Of a stretch of DNA of 64,000 nucleotides, positions 22,681 to 33,790 are shown in pieces. Numbering within the stretch: position 1 is the first letter of the stretch; every line of letters starts with the position of its first letter. Under the pieces are notes generated by a model. The model searched no databases. It was not told the origin of the DNA and saw only the letters and a program-made list of their open reading frames with translations. A program made the position numbers and the translations under genes. Source of the DNA: Delphinus delphis (taxonomy: Eukaryota; Chordata; Mammalia; Artiodactyla; Delphinidae); assembly GCF_949987515.2 (NCBI RefSeq), contig NC_082698.1, forward strand, positions 31,586,070 through 31,650,069, in the 5' to 3' direction.

Positions 22681-23581
22681 TTAGAGAAGGTCCTTTAGCA
22701 TTTGTTGTAGAGCTGGTTTGGTGGTGCTGAATTCTCTTAGCTTTTGCTTGTCTGTAAAGCTTTTGATTTCTGCATCGAATCTGAATGAGATCCTTGCCGG
22801 GTAGAGTAATCTTGGTTGCAGGTTCTTCCCTTTCATCACTTTAAGTATATCATGCCACTCCCTTCTGGCTTGTAGAGTTTCTGCTGAGAAATCAGCTGTT
22901 AACCTTATGGGAGTTTCCTTGTATGTTATTTGTCGTTTTTCCCTTGCTGCTTTCAACAATTTTTCTTTCTCTTTAATTTTTGCCAGTTTGATTACTGTGT
23001 GTCTCAGCATGTTTCTCCTTAGGTTTACCCTGTATGGGACTCGCTGCGCTTCCTGGACTTCGGTGGCTATTTCCTTTCCACGTTAGGGAAGTTTTCAACT
23101 ATAATCTCTTCAAATATTTTCTCTGGTCCTTTCTCTCTTCTCCTTCTGGGACCCCTATAATGCAAACGTTGTTGCGTTTAATGTTGTCCCAGAGGTCTCT
23201 TAGGCTGTCTTCATTTCTTTTTATTCTTTTTTCTTTATTCTGTTCCACAGCAGTGAATTCCACCATTCTGTCTTCTAGGTCACTTATCCGTTCTGCTGCC
23301 TCAGTTATTCTGCTATTGATTCCTTCTAGTGTATTTTTCATTTCAGTTATTGTATTGTTCGTCTCTGTTTGTTTGTTCTTTAATTCTTCTAGGTCTTTGT
23401 TGAACATTTCTTGCATCTTCTTGGTCTTTGCCTCCATTCTTTTTCCAAGGTCCTGGATCATCTTCACTATCGTTATTCTGAATTCTTTTTCTGGAAGGTT
23501 GACAATCTCCACTTCATTTAGTTGTTTTCCTGGGGTTTTATCTTGTTCCTTCATCTGGTACATAGCCCTCTGCCTTTTCAT
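22681..23581 (-). pseudogene. L1 ORF1 remains
   Basis: ORF1 encodes the L1 RNA-binding chaperone. The first part (23581-23099) begins MKRQRAMYQMKEQDKTPG, has the coiled-coil region (ITEMKNTLEGINSRI, ISDLEDRMVE) and the start of the RRM (DLWDNIKRNNVCIIGVPEGE). The frame then breaks. The second part (23010-22681) has the C-terminal domain (AREKRQITYKETPIRL, ADFSAETLQARREWHDIL) and ends at the normal stop 59 bases before the ORF2 start. Stops between the two parts disable it. Confidence 0.9.
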
Positions 23582-23909
23582 CTTGTCTATCTTTCTGTGA
23601 ATGTGGTTTTTGCTCCACAGGCTGCAGGATTGTAGTTCTTCTTGCTTCTGCTGCCTGCCCTCTGGTGTCCCTGTAGCTTTAACAGCAACTTCAGCAACCT
23701 CATCAGTCTGCCTCAGTTAGCCCTTTTGAATAAACAAAGCTTGTCCTTTTGAATGTGACTTTAGTACTCTATAAACAAATCAGGTCTCCATTAGCTACAG
23801 TGATGCTGGCAGGGCCTGGAAACAGAGACCATTTTCCTCCTTTCTTTTTTCTTCAGTTGGAGTTTCTAGACCTTTCATACAAACTTCAATTTTGTTGTTG
23901 TTTTCATTT

Positions 23910-24030
23910 TTTTAATTGTGGTAAAATACACTGAATATAAAATTGACCATTTTTACTATTTTTAAGTGTACAGTGTAGCATTAAGTACTTTCAAATTGTT
24001 GTGTAACCATCACCACCACTCATCTCCAGT
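23910..24030. mobile_element. Old L1 3'-region fragment
   Basis: 'ttgtggtaaaatacactgaa', 'tttttaagtgtacagtgtag' and 'gttgtgtaaccatcaccacc' form a pattern common in old mammalian L1 3' regions. Family and orientation not resolved. Confidence 0.5.
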
Positions 24031-24324
24031 TGTTGTTTTTTTAAAGTCCACTGGAGTAAAAATAATATATTTTCCAAGAGTATTTGAGGTTGAAAATTGA
24101 GGTAAATTCTTCCAAATTCTCCATAAAAAGATAAAGTCACAAGCGCTCATCTAAGAACAGCACTTCAGTTCCCGGTGACAAAAGCAGATGCCTGGGGACA
24201 GGCCACTTTCCCTTAGCAGCAGTTGGAAATCCTGGGAGCACCCAGCTCAGTGACCACAACACACCAACAGCTAAGGGCCTTTCCTAGAACTTATCTCCCC
24301 CAAAGCAGTGTTGACAGCTGGTCT

Positions 24325-24500
24325 CCACTGAGGGCTTCTGATGTGCTGGGCACTCTGGTAAGTGAGTTAGTGGTATGATATTATTCCATTTAATCCTCAC
24401 AACCATCCTCCAAGTAGGTACCATCTCCATGTAACACATAAGGAAACAGGTGTAGAGAGAATACACTTGCCCAAAGTCTCAGAGCTGGCAAATGGCAGAT
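24325..24500 (+). mobile_element. MIR SINE relic
   Basis: 'attccatttaatcctcacaa', 'aggtaccatctccatg' and 'ctggcaaatggcagatctgg' are the MIR pattern. 24510-25180 beyond it looks unique. Confidence 0.7.
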
Positions 24501-25179
24501 CTGGGATTGAAATCAAAGCTGTCTGGTCCCTGGCCAGCATTCCACAGAAGTGGCAGCTTTTAATTAAGGCACGTGGTTTGGGACTGGATCAGTCTGGTGC
24601 CTTCGAGAGAAACCTGTGGTGTTCTGTGTGTGCCAGAATGTACAATGTTTGTGCTAAAGGAATATCTGACAACTCGCTAACTGCCAGTGACAAACCAGCA
24701 ATTAAGGAAGTGGTAAACCAAGCAGACCTCAACTCTACCTCCCCGCCAAGTCCACCAGGACAAAGGCACTTTCCCAGGGGACACAGGTACAGCTCATGAT
24801 TCTTCAGTTCATTAAGCCCTATGTTTGTTTGTTTCTGCAACGTGGTCGTTGCGTATCTACATGGCAGTAGTTCCCAGACTTCAATGTCATGAGAACAGCC
24901 CAGGACGCCTGTTACCTGTGTAGATTCCCAGGTTCTGCGACCTGGAGGTTTGAACTGGGTATGCTCTGGGAGTGAGAACGGGGAGCCAGCATCCGCAGGG
25001 GAGCCTGAGGCAGAGGCTGACAGATTCTGCTGTCAGGCTAGTCCTTCTTCACACGCTCTTCACAGCCAAGGAGGCAGCAGTTTTACCTGTTCAAGATGCT
25101 CACTCTACTCACTGAGTCAGCAAACTTCTATGAGGCAGCCACCCAAGTCAGAGGCTGTGCTGTCATAATTTAACATTTA

Positions 25180-25330
25180 TTTTGTGACTATCTGGTTAAT
25201 GATTATCTCCTCCACTAGACTATAACCTTCATGAGGGTCAGGACTTTGCCAGTCTTGCTCAGTGCTGTATCCCTAGGGCTTAAAGCAGAGTAGACAGTCA
25301 ATGACTATTTATTAAATGAATAAATTGAGT
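25180..25330 (+). mobile_element. L2 LINE 3' tail
   Basis: 'ctccactagactataacctt', 'catgagggtcaggactttgc' and 'attaaatgaataaa' form the L2 3' terminus. Confidence 0.75.
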
Positions 25331-25654
25331 GAAAGAGTATTAAAAAATAGGCAAAGACAAATGAAACCCAGTCCTTGTCCTCAATATGCTTACAAGCTGG
25401 GTAGCTGGGCAAGTAGACTCATCAGTACAATAAAGACTTCCTGTGTTTTGCCAGATGTGGCCCAGGCATGAGGCCACCACCTCCCCAGCAAGGCTGAACC
25501 CAGACTGGACCAGGCAGGAAGACGACAAGACTGGATCTTCAGGACTGGAGGGCTGACCAGAACTGGGCTAGAAGAGGGCAAGTCAGATGGGAAGAGGCAG
25601 GGAAAAAGATAAGTGGCGATTTGTCACCAGACAGATAGGCTACAAAGATGATAA

Positions 25655-25870
25655 TGATAACACATGAGCTACCAACCACTGAGTACCTGCAATGGGCCAG
25701 CATCCTATTCCATACTTCACACTGCATTTACTTTATCCCACTTCATTCCTACAGTAATTTATGAGATATCAATTATCAGTTCTGTCTTACAAATGGAGAA
25801 ACTGGGGCTCAGAGAAGTTATGTCCTGTGACTGTAAGAGCAGGGCTGAGGTTTAAACCCAGGCAGTGTGA
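25655..25870 (+). mobile_element. MIR SINE relic
   Basis: 'tgagctaccaaccactgagt', 'aaatggagaaactggggctc' and 'gaggtttaaacccaggcag' are MIR wording. The copy is nearly full length. Confidence 0.75.
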
Positions 25871-26074
25871 ACCCATGGCCCATGTTGTGTCACACTCTGA
25901 GCAGACAGAATAATTATCCCTGCAATAAGACAGGGATGAAGAATCAGAGGCAGTGGGTACAGAGACAGCTGAAAGTCTTTCCATAGAGGGGCTTATGGCC
26001 ACCACCCTCTTTAAACAGAAGCATGCAGAGGTTGTTCTCAACATTACATCCCAACGTGTTCCATCTTTATCCTA

Positions 26075-26860
26075 AAATGTCCTCTAAGAAATCTAATCAC
26101 TAAGATCTGGTCAACCTAAGTGTCTCTCACATTATCTCCTTAATGCCTTAATTCCACAGACAATGCCTTAGTTCCAGGCTCAACTGCCTTGTCTACACAA
26201 TGTCAGGAACATCCTAACTGGTCTTTCCTCCTAATCTGCTCTCCAGCCAAGAGGAATCTTGGAAACACAATCTGGGCGTAACCTTCCTGTTTGAAACCTT
26301 CGAAGCAGTGGTTGGCAAGCATGACTGCTCATTAGAATCACCTGGGAAGCTTTTAAAACATAGCAGTGCCTGGGCTTCACCCCAGAGATTCTGATTTAAT
26401 TGACCCAGAGTAGGGCCCAGATATGAGTATTTTTAAAAAGCTTCCCAGGTGCTTTTAATATGGAGCCAATCTTGAGCACTACTAGAGTTGAATGGATGAG
26501 ACATCCACTCCTGAGCTAGGCAAACTAAGCTCAGACTCAAGTCTCCTCTCCCACCATTCCTTCCTGCCCCATATTTAATATTCCAGCCATCCTGAACTGC
26601 TGGTGATTCCCCAAGATCACTTGCTAATTTAGGCTGCCACTCTGTAACACATGGTATGGTCTTTGTAAAGAACATGTCCTACCTCACCTTCTGGGAAACT
26701 CCTAGTGTTCCTTATTACTTGGCCCCAAGGCTGCCGCCTCCATGAAGTCTTCATGTGACCAGGCACAATTGGTGACTCCTACCTCTGGGCTGCCATAGCA
26801 CTGCACCTACCTCTGTATTAATATGTCTCTATTGTTCTGAAACTATTTGTACAAACGACT
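26075..26860 (+). mobile_element. L2 LINE relic interrupted by MER5
   Basis: The L2-type stretch 'taactggtctttcctcctaa' and following is broken by a MER5 relic at about 26308-26490 ('cattagaatcacctgggaag' and its mirrored half) and seems to resume until 'ctctgtattaatatgtct'. The nesting shows the MER5 is younger than this L2. Confidence 0.6.
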
Positions 26861-28347
26861 CTCCCCCTACAAAAAGCAATAGGTATAGTGATGCTTCAGA
26901 TACCTCTTGTGGCCACTTCACATGTCCTTGACCAACCTTCTTACTCCAGCTCCACCTGTACCTTCTCATCTCTCTATTTCTTCTCAGGGTCTTCTCTCCT
27001 ACCACCTAGTAGGTCACCTGTGGTACCCACATAGCCCTTCTGACACATGTGCAAAACTGGAAGTGCCCAGGAGTTAACAACCTCTGGGACGACCCTTGAC
27101 CAACAGGGGATGAGAACCAGGAGATAAATCCCTAGGGTAGATCATTCTGAAGTGCTTTCTCCACGGCTCTTCAGAGGGTCCTAGTGGGATCAAGCCAGTG
27201 ACATTGCTATAAAGGTACACTTCAGATGCCAAAGACCTTGCTCCGTTTTTCCAGGCAAACACAATAACACAGAATTACGGCAGTCTTGAAGACAAACATC
27301 ATGAATGACGGAAGGTCATCCACGACCACGGGTATTCACCGAGAACACAGAGCCTAAGTCTGTCGTGGATTTTGCCTCCTAGGCAGTCTCCCTCTCCAGT
27401 GATGCAATAATGAAGATATAAGAAGGTCAAATCAAGAAGGCAATCATGTACTTTTGGAGCTGGTAAACAAATAGCAAAACCAAGATGTCATGAGCCTTCA
27501 GTTGTGAGTGAAGTTTTGCCAGGAGAGCCAATATCACTCAATATTAAAAAGCAAGAGACCATTGACAATGAGACAGTATCAGCCTTCTGTGCTGACAAAG
27601 GGACTGCTGTGCACAGCCCCACTGGGTTGAATCTGCGTGGCAAACGGGTGCCAATGTAATATCCAGGCCTCTGCTATATAGCAAATAGCTTGGGTGGTTG
27701 GCAATAGTTTCAGAGGCCTGGCATATGCATCCATTTTTCCAGGCTCACAGTTTGGTATCTTCAAATGCAAAAAAATATATACTTCTGTATATGTATTCCA
27801 GGGCCTCTGTAGTCAAGTTAACTTCTGCCCACGTGTACGTATGCCTTCATTAGCATATTGGTCTCTTGGCCCTTGAAGATTTATTTATTATAATTCAAAT
27901 GAAAGTTTAACATTGGTGTATTTGCAATACAAATTTAAACTTACCATATGTTTCTACATTAATGGATTAAATAAAATGATGACCATATTACAAGGTATTA
28001 GTGAGCTATCCATGTCTCTGAAATTCTACTTTGATGAATTTGAAAGGAAGCAGAACTAAATCACAGCAGAGTTAATGACCCTAATTATTTTTAATGATAC
28101 TAACTATCTCTTCAAATGTGGAAATTTCACAAGAAGTCTGTTCATCCATGAATTCATTTCAAATTACTATATTTGATACATGTATGTGTTCTCTGGGGTC
28201 TTTTTTAAGTTGATTTTAAAATTGATTTATTTAATATTTTGGAGATGAGGAACAAGTCTTCTCCACAATCTTTGTCTCCCAAAGTGCTTTATACAGAGCT
28301 GTCTAATAAATTTTATAACTTTGGTGATAGTGATAATAATAGAGTAA

Positions 28348-28690
28348 GGGGACTTCCCTTGTGGCACAGTCGTTAAGAATCCGCCTGCCAACACAAGGGA
28401 CGTGGGTTTGAGCCCTGATCCTGGATGATCCCACATTCTGTGGAGCAACTAAGCCCGTGTGCCACAACTACTGAGCCTGTACTCTAAAACCCGCGTGCCA
28501 CAACTACTGAGCCTGACTGCCACAACTACTGAAGCCCACGTGCCTAGAGCCCATGCTCCACAACAAGAGAAGCCACCACTATGAGAAGCCCGCGCACCAC
28601 AACTAAGAGTAGCCCCCGCTCACCACAACTACAGAAAGCCTGCGTGCAGCAATGAAGACCCAACACAGCCAAAAAATAAATAAATAAAAT
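28348..28690 (+). mobile_element. CHR SINE, expanded body
   Basis: Starts ggggacttcccttgtggcac and ends in a taaataaataaa tail. The middle has several repeats of the 'ccacaactactgagcc' block. Flanked by aataatagagtaa (28335-28347) and aataatggagtaa (28691-28703), a duplication with one mismatch. Plus orientation, hence antisense to ENTPD1, about 450 bp downstream of the exon 2 donor. Confidence 0.9.
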
Positions 28691-29091
28691 AATAATGGAG
28701 TAAAAAGAACAAAGAATGCAGTGTTCAATAAACAAAGAGTTCACTGTTTCCACAATGAAACAGTGAGTAAGAAGCAGAGATAGCACTAGATCGTAGAATA
28801 CCAGCACAGTATATCACAGATCTGGATGTGGTGAATAAAAACATTTGTCTCTATTAGAATATTGATTTAATCAATTTGCTGAACAATCAAAGACAATCAT
28901 CTTCCCACCACTAATTGATTCAAGGCGTTCTTTCCTTCAGAATGAGCATCCGCTGCCATTTTACTTGCCCAGTTCCATGGAGACTGACTTGCTCCTGGGC
29001 TTCCAGAACCGCAACTTCTACTGTATGCTCTGACTTACCATAACCTCACTTTCCCTCCGCCCCACCCAGGGCCCCTCAAACACATGTGCGT

Positions 29092-29092
<1 letters not shown>

Positions 29093-29131
<39 letters not shown>
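29093..29131. repeat. (CA)n / (TG)n microsatellite beside the exon 2 donor
   Basis: About 19 uninterrupted CA units on plus. On the ENTPD1 strand this is a (TG)n run starting 17 bases inside intron 2. Confidence 0.97.
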
Positions 29132-29133
<2 letters not shown>

Positions 29134-29148
29134 AGGGGTTTGAGTTAC

Positions 29149-29276
29149 CTTAACATTTTCTGGCAGTGGTTTGTTCTGGGTCAGCCCCAGAGCGAGCAGT
29201 GCTACCACAGCGATGACACAGGAGAAGCCAAGGATGCCCAGTATGTTTTTAGAGCAAAATATCTTCACTTCAGACT
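29149..29276 (-). CDS. ENTPD1: ENTPD1 exon 2 (N-terminal membrane anchor)
   Basis: The exon has 128 nt with acceptor tttttttgtttttag| and donor GTTAAG|GTAACT. The first two bases complete a codon begun in exon 1 (Glu in human), and 42 codons follow. They encode [18 protein letters not shown], a hydrophobic run [13 protein letters not shown] that is the first transmembrane helix, and [11 protein letters not shown], the start of the extracellular domain. The cysteine in KIFCSKN matches the palmitoylation site reported for human CD39. The donor GTAACT is below consensus and is followed at once by the (TG)n tract. Confidence 0.95.
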
Positions 29277-31069
29277 CTAAAAACAAAAAAAGAATAGAAA
29301 ATATCAACAAGAAATCAATAGACATTGATTTTCTTCCCCTTTCTATATGGCCTTGTGCTGGCTTTCTGGAGACAGCAAAGATAGATAAAAGCTGATCTTT
29401 ATCCATGAGGCACTTGCAAAGTAATTGGGAAATAATACAAGAACAAAAGGATTTGTCTGTACTGTGACGAAGGCCAAAACTGAGTTAGTGGCTATGGTAA
29501 GGAGAATGGGCAGAATTACATCGGTGATCAGCTTGTTTAATAGGTCATGTAGGTTCAAGTAACAAAGAAAGCAAGGATAGCCCTCCTCATTTCTAAAATC
29601 TACCGGAAAATGAGCATGATATTAAAAAGTATTCAGAGTGTATCATCGAACATCATAGTCCCTCTACTTCATGACATTTCCTGGCTTGACACATTCCTTC
29701 ACTTCAACCACACTTATATGTTAAGTAATTGGTAACAGCGTAGGGGCTGTGGAGTCTTGAACATTTCATCATTCACATTATCTTGTCTATCCTGTTCATA
29801 CTCTTACCATCATGGGACATAAAAAGTTCCAGAAGGAGAATTCTATAAAAGGCAAATTTACTTTAATCAGGATAAATAGAGCCTACAGCAGAGGTAAACA
29901 GGAAATGGAATGGTTATACCATTCCCTCCATTATCATCCTTCCTCTCTCAGCTTCCCAAGCTATCCCCAAGCCTTTTTCTTAGGCTTTGGGGAAGAAAGA
30001 CAGGATCAAGTAATAAAAAAGCATGTGGAAATGAGATGGGTTCTCCAAAATAGTTTTCACTTCTCTAAGGACAGGGGAAGGGATTAAAGCAACTGAAAGA
30101 GGAACCTGCGTCCCCTCCTCCTCTTTCCCTCTTTCTCAGCAGCTGTGGCTGCACCAACACAGGAGCTCCCCTTCGAGCTTGTGAGCACAGGTTGGACTTA
30201 ATCCAAAGGACTGGAACTGCCTGGGTCTCCAGTCTGCATCCATCTCTAGAATCTTGGACCAGTTTGTACCCATCAGACCGAACAGTACAAAACTTAGGAG
30301 AAAAAGTTTTATCAACACCATTATCTATTGCTTCCAAACAAGGGAATCATAAATGAAATATACAGCACTTCCCCCCTTCTCGCTTCCCCAAAGAACCTCA
30401 GTTTTGTTCAGATGCCTGCCACTCCCCCAAGCAGCCCATACACCTCCTAGAAAGGGGCTGACTGTTCTGCATAATCCCTCTCCAGTGACTGGTTCAACAG
30501 TGGACATATACTCTCAAAATGGCCTGTGAGACCCTGGAGGAAGTCTGCTGGGGCAAGCCTAGGAAAAGAAAGGAAGCATTCTCTCTTCTTCCTCAGACAC
30601 TGTCCAGCCAAGGATGGCTGAGCAGAGAGATGGAAAGAACTTGATTTCTTAAAGCATTTTGAGCTGCTAAAACAGCTAACCCTGATCTGATCCTCCCATG
30701 AGACTTACGCTTTGATCCAATTAGAGTCATGATTTAAAGACCTTGAAGCCAAAACATCCTGGTGTGGCAGAAACGTCCTTTTTGCTGCCAGGGCTCTGGA
30801 ATTTGGAAAAGAGCCCCCTAAGTACTGCCTACCTACCTGAGTACTACCTACCTCACTTCTCAAAGTCGTGATATTGACAAACACAGCTTACAACAAGCAC
30901 GTTTTAGACGAAACATTACATATCTAATACCCGAGGGTTGCACACTGCAGCAATGTTTCTACTATAATAGAACTTTGAATGCTTTCCTCCTTCAAACTGT
31001 CCAAAAGGTCTACCTAGTCGTTTCCGTAAATACAACAATTTTGATTATATCATTTTCCTTCCATTCATT

Positions 31070-31430
31070 CAGGCACTAATCTTAGTAGCCAATGAAAATG
31101 ACCAACAAGGTCCCTGATCTTTGGAGTTCACATCTAGTTGGGGAGATAGATGAACCAGAAAAGAAGTATGCAAATAAGTGACTTCAGGTCATGAAAAGTG
31201 TTGAGGAGAAATTAAAACCAAGGAATGTTACAGAGTGACTTGCAGCAGAGTTGGGGTGGGGAGATCAGACTGAGGGTCAGGAAAGGCTCTCTGAGAAGGT
31301 GACGTTTGAGCTTAGACCTGGATGATGAGAAAACAACAGCTATGAGAAGGAGAAAGAACATTCCAGGAAGAGGAAGTATCAACTGCAAAAGCCCTGAGGT
31401 GGGAAATAGATTGATATGACTCTAGTTGTT
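31070..31430 (-). mobile_element. L2 LINE relic
   Basis: Reverse-orientation L2 wording: 'attcattcaggcacta', 'aaaggctctctgagaaggtg', 'gaacattccaggaagagg' and 'gcaaaagccctgaggtggg'. Confidence 0.65.
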
Positions 31431-31500
31431 TCTTCCTTTTCTTAATGAGAATATTTACTAACTCATTATTATCACTGAACAGTTGAAAGTGTACTTTTCC

Positions 31501-33790
31501 AGGGAACCCACCTATACTGTTGGTGGGAATGTAAGTTGGTGCAGCCACTATGGAAAACAGTAAGGAGGTTCTTCAGAAAACTAAAAATAGAGTTGCCATA
31601 TGATCCAGCCATCCCACTGCTGGCATATAACCGGACAAAACTATAATTCAAAAAGATACATGCAATCAAGACAGTATGGTGCTGGCACAGAAACAGAAAT
31701 ATAGATCAATGGAACAGGATAGAAAGCCCAGAGGTAAACCCACACACATATGGTCACCTTATCTTTGACAAAGGAGGCGAGAATATACAATGGAGAAAAG
31801 ACAGCCTCTTCAATAAGTGGTGCTGGGAAAACTGGACAGCTACATGTAAAAGAATGGAATTAGAACACTCCCTAACACCATACACAAAAATAAACTCAAG
31901 ATGGATTAAAGACCTAAATGTAAGGCCAGACACTATCAAACCCTTAGAGGAAAACATAGGCAGAAAACTCTATGACATAAATCACAGCAAGATCCTTTTT
32001 GACCCACCTCTTAGAGTAATGGAAATAAAAACAAAAACAAACAAATGGGACCTAATGAAACTTAAAAGCTTTTACACAGCAAAGGAAACCATAAACAAGA
32101 TGGTAAGACAACCCTCAGAATGGGAGAAAATATTTGCAAAGGAAGCAATTGACAAAGGATTAATCTCCAAAATATACAAGCAGCTCATGCAGCTCAATAT
32201 CAAAAAAACAAACAACCCAATCCAAAAATGGGCAGAAGACCTAAATAGACATTTCTCCAAAGAAGATACACAAACTGCCAACAAACACATGAAAAGATGC
32301 TCAGCATCACTAATCATTAGAGAAATGCAGATCAAAACTACAATGAGGTATCACCTCACACCGGCCAGAATGGGCGTCATCAAAAAATCTAGAAACAATA
32401 AGTGCTGGAGAGGGTGTGGAGAAAAGGGAACCCTCCTGCACTGTTGATTGGAATGTAAATTGATACAGCCACTATGGAGAACAGTATGGAGATTCCTTAA
32501 AAAACTAAAAATAGAACTACCATATGACCCAGCAATCCCACTACTGGGAATATACCCTGAGAAAACCATAATTCAAAGAGATACATGTACCACAATGTTC
32601 ACTGCAGCACTATTTACAATAGCCAGGACATGGAAACAACCAAAATGTCTATCGACAGATGAATGGATAAAGAAGATGTGGCACATATATACAATGGAAT
32701 ACTTCTCAGCCATAAAAAGGAAAGAAATTGAGTTACGTGTAGTGAGGTAGATGGACTTAGAGTCTGTCATACAGAGTGAAGTAAGTCAGAAAGAGAAAAT
32801 AAATACTGTATGCTAACTCATATAGATGGAATCTAGAAAAATGGTACTGATGAACCTGGGCAGGAATAAAGATGCAGATGTTGAGAACAGACTTGAGGAC
32901 ACAGCGGGGGAAGAGGAGGCTGGGATGTAGTGAGAGAGTAGCATTGACATATATACACTACCAAGTGTAAAACAGATAGCTAGTGGGAAGCTGGTGCATA
33001 GCACAGGGAGATCAGCTCGATGCTTTGCGACGACCTAGAGGGGTGGGATAGGGAGGGTGAAAGGGAGGCTCAAGAGGGAGGGGATATGGGGATATATGTA
33101 TGCATAAAGCTGATTCACTTTGTTGTACAGCAGAAACTAACACAACACTGTAAAGCAATTATACTCCAATAAAGATTAAAAAAAAAAGACCTATGCACCC
33201 CTATGTTCATAGCAGCACTACTCATAATAGTCAAAACATGGAAGCAACCTAAATGTCCATCAACAGATGAACGGATAAAGAAGATGTGGTGTATATATAC
33301 AATGGAATACTACCCAGCCATAAAAAAGAACAAAATAATGCCATTTGCAGCAACATGGATACACAGCTAGAGATTATCATACTAAGTGAAGTAAGTCAGA
33401 AAGAGAAAGACAGATACCATATGATATCACTTATATGTGGAATCTAAAATACGGCACAAATGAACTTATCTACAAAACAGAAACAGACTCACAGACATAG
33501 AGAACAAACTTGTGGTTGCCAAGGGGGAGGGGGGGAGGTAGCGGGATTGACTGGGAGTTTGGGGTTAGTAGATGCAAACTATTACGTTTCGAATGGATAA
33601 ACAACAAGGTCCTACTGTATAGCACAGGGATCTATATCCAATCTCCTTAGATAAACCATATTGGAAAAGAATGTAAAAAAAAGAATGCGTATATGTGTGT
33701 ATAACTGAGTCACTGTGCTATACAGCAGAAATTAGCACAACACTGTAAATCAACTGTACTTCAGTAAAAAAATAGAGAATAAAAATAAGG
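31501..33790 (+). mobile_element. Older L1 3' end, split by a second L1
   Basis: The outer element begins in ORF2 (31501-31664, 'cactatggaaaacagtaagg'), is interrupted at 31665 and resumes at about 33195 ('cccctatgttcatagcagca'), continuing into its 3' UTR and an A-rich tail near 33790. Flanks agtgtacttttcc (31488-31500) and agtatacttttcc (33791-33803) are its target duplication with one mismatch. Antisense to ENTPD1. Confidence 0.88.
31665..33181 (+). mobile_element. Younger L1 nested in the older one
   Basis: 5'-truncated L1 starting in ORF2 ('agacagtatggtgctggcac'). The ORF2 C-terminal part is readable from 31854 to about 32750 apart from a TGA where the cysteine motif should continue after GTLLHC (about 32446), then the 3' UTR and an A-run at about 33177-33188. 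Possible duplication aaagatacatgca / aaagacctatgca on either side. It closely resembles the L1 at 15.7 kb. Confidence 0.88.

Larger units (their letters stand above)
15693..23666 (-). mobile_element. L1 LINE, 5'-truncated, split by the RGL2 retrocopy
   Basis: On the minus strand this reads a short remnant of the 5' UTR, ORF1 (from 23581), ORF2 (from 22622), 3' UTR and poly(A), which appears as the T-run at 15690-15701. The 14-bp duplication gtccctgtagcttt is exact at 15679-15692 and 23667-23680, so the insertion limits are firm. Without the 2.9-kb retrocopy the element is about 5 kb. It is sense with respect to ENTPD1. Frames are interrupted in several places, so it is not autonomous. The target duplication is still exact, so it need not be very old. 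Confidence 0.95.
11235..29148 (-). other. ENTPD1: ENTPD1 intron 2
   Basis: An intron of 17914 nt, by far the largest complete one here. About 8 kb of it is a single L1 insertion that carries an RGL2 retrocopy. Other contents are a short L1 3' end (14084-14586), a CHR SINE at 28.3 kb, MER5, MIR and L2 relics, and a 44-bp inverted repeat at 12150-12320. Stretches 12400-14050 and 26900-28330 look unique and carry no recognisable gene. Confidence 0.88.
1285..29276 (-). other. ENTPD1: ENTPD1 (CD39) gene body, coding exons 2 to 9
   Basis: Ectonucleoside triphosphate diphosphohydrolase 1 is a plasma-membrane enzyme with a large extracellular domain that hydrolyses ATP and ADP to AMP with Ca/Mg. It feeds CD73, which makes adenosine, and so dampens inflammation and platelet activation. 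Eight exons are joined here by consistent phases (128, 118, 151, 160, 240, 267, 117 and 138 nt). The joined product would carry an N-terminal membrane segment, ACR1 DAGSSHT, ACR2 [12 protein letters not shown]3 [12 protein letters not shown]4 DLGGAST and the ACR5 region [14 protein letters not shown], with extracellular cysteines and N-glycosylation sequons. All eight exons are open with no stop or frameshift, so the gene looks functional. Seven of the eight exon 3' ends have GT donors; the exon after ACR4 has GC. The first exon (about five residues in human) and the last exon were not found. ENTPD1 is chosen over ENTPD2, 3 and 8 because residue identity to human CD39, from memory, is high across every exon. 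Confidence 0.95.

Noticed and set aside
28500..28640. Apparent short regular repeats suggesting a CRISPR-like array
   Set aside because: The repeated 'ccacaactactgagcc' blocks are internal duplications of a CHR SINE in a mammalian intron.
30136..30321. Minus-strand frame beginning MVLIKLFLLSFVLFGLMG, signal-peptide-like, about 0.9 kb upstream of ENTPD1 exon 2
   Set aside because: It has a hydrophobic start but no supported donor, promoter or homology I recognise. It does not match the human alternative ENTPD1 N-termini as I remember them.
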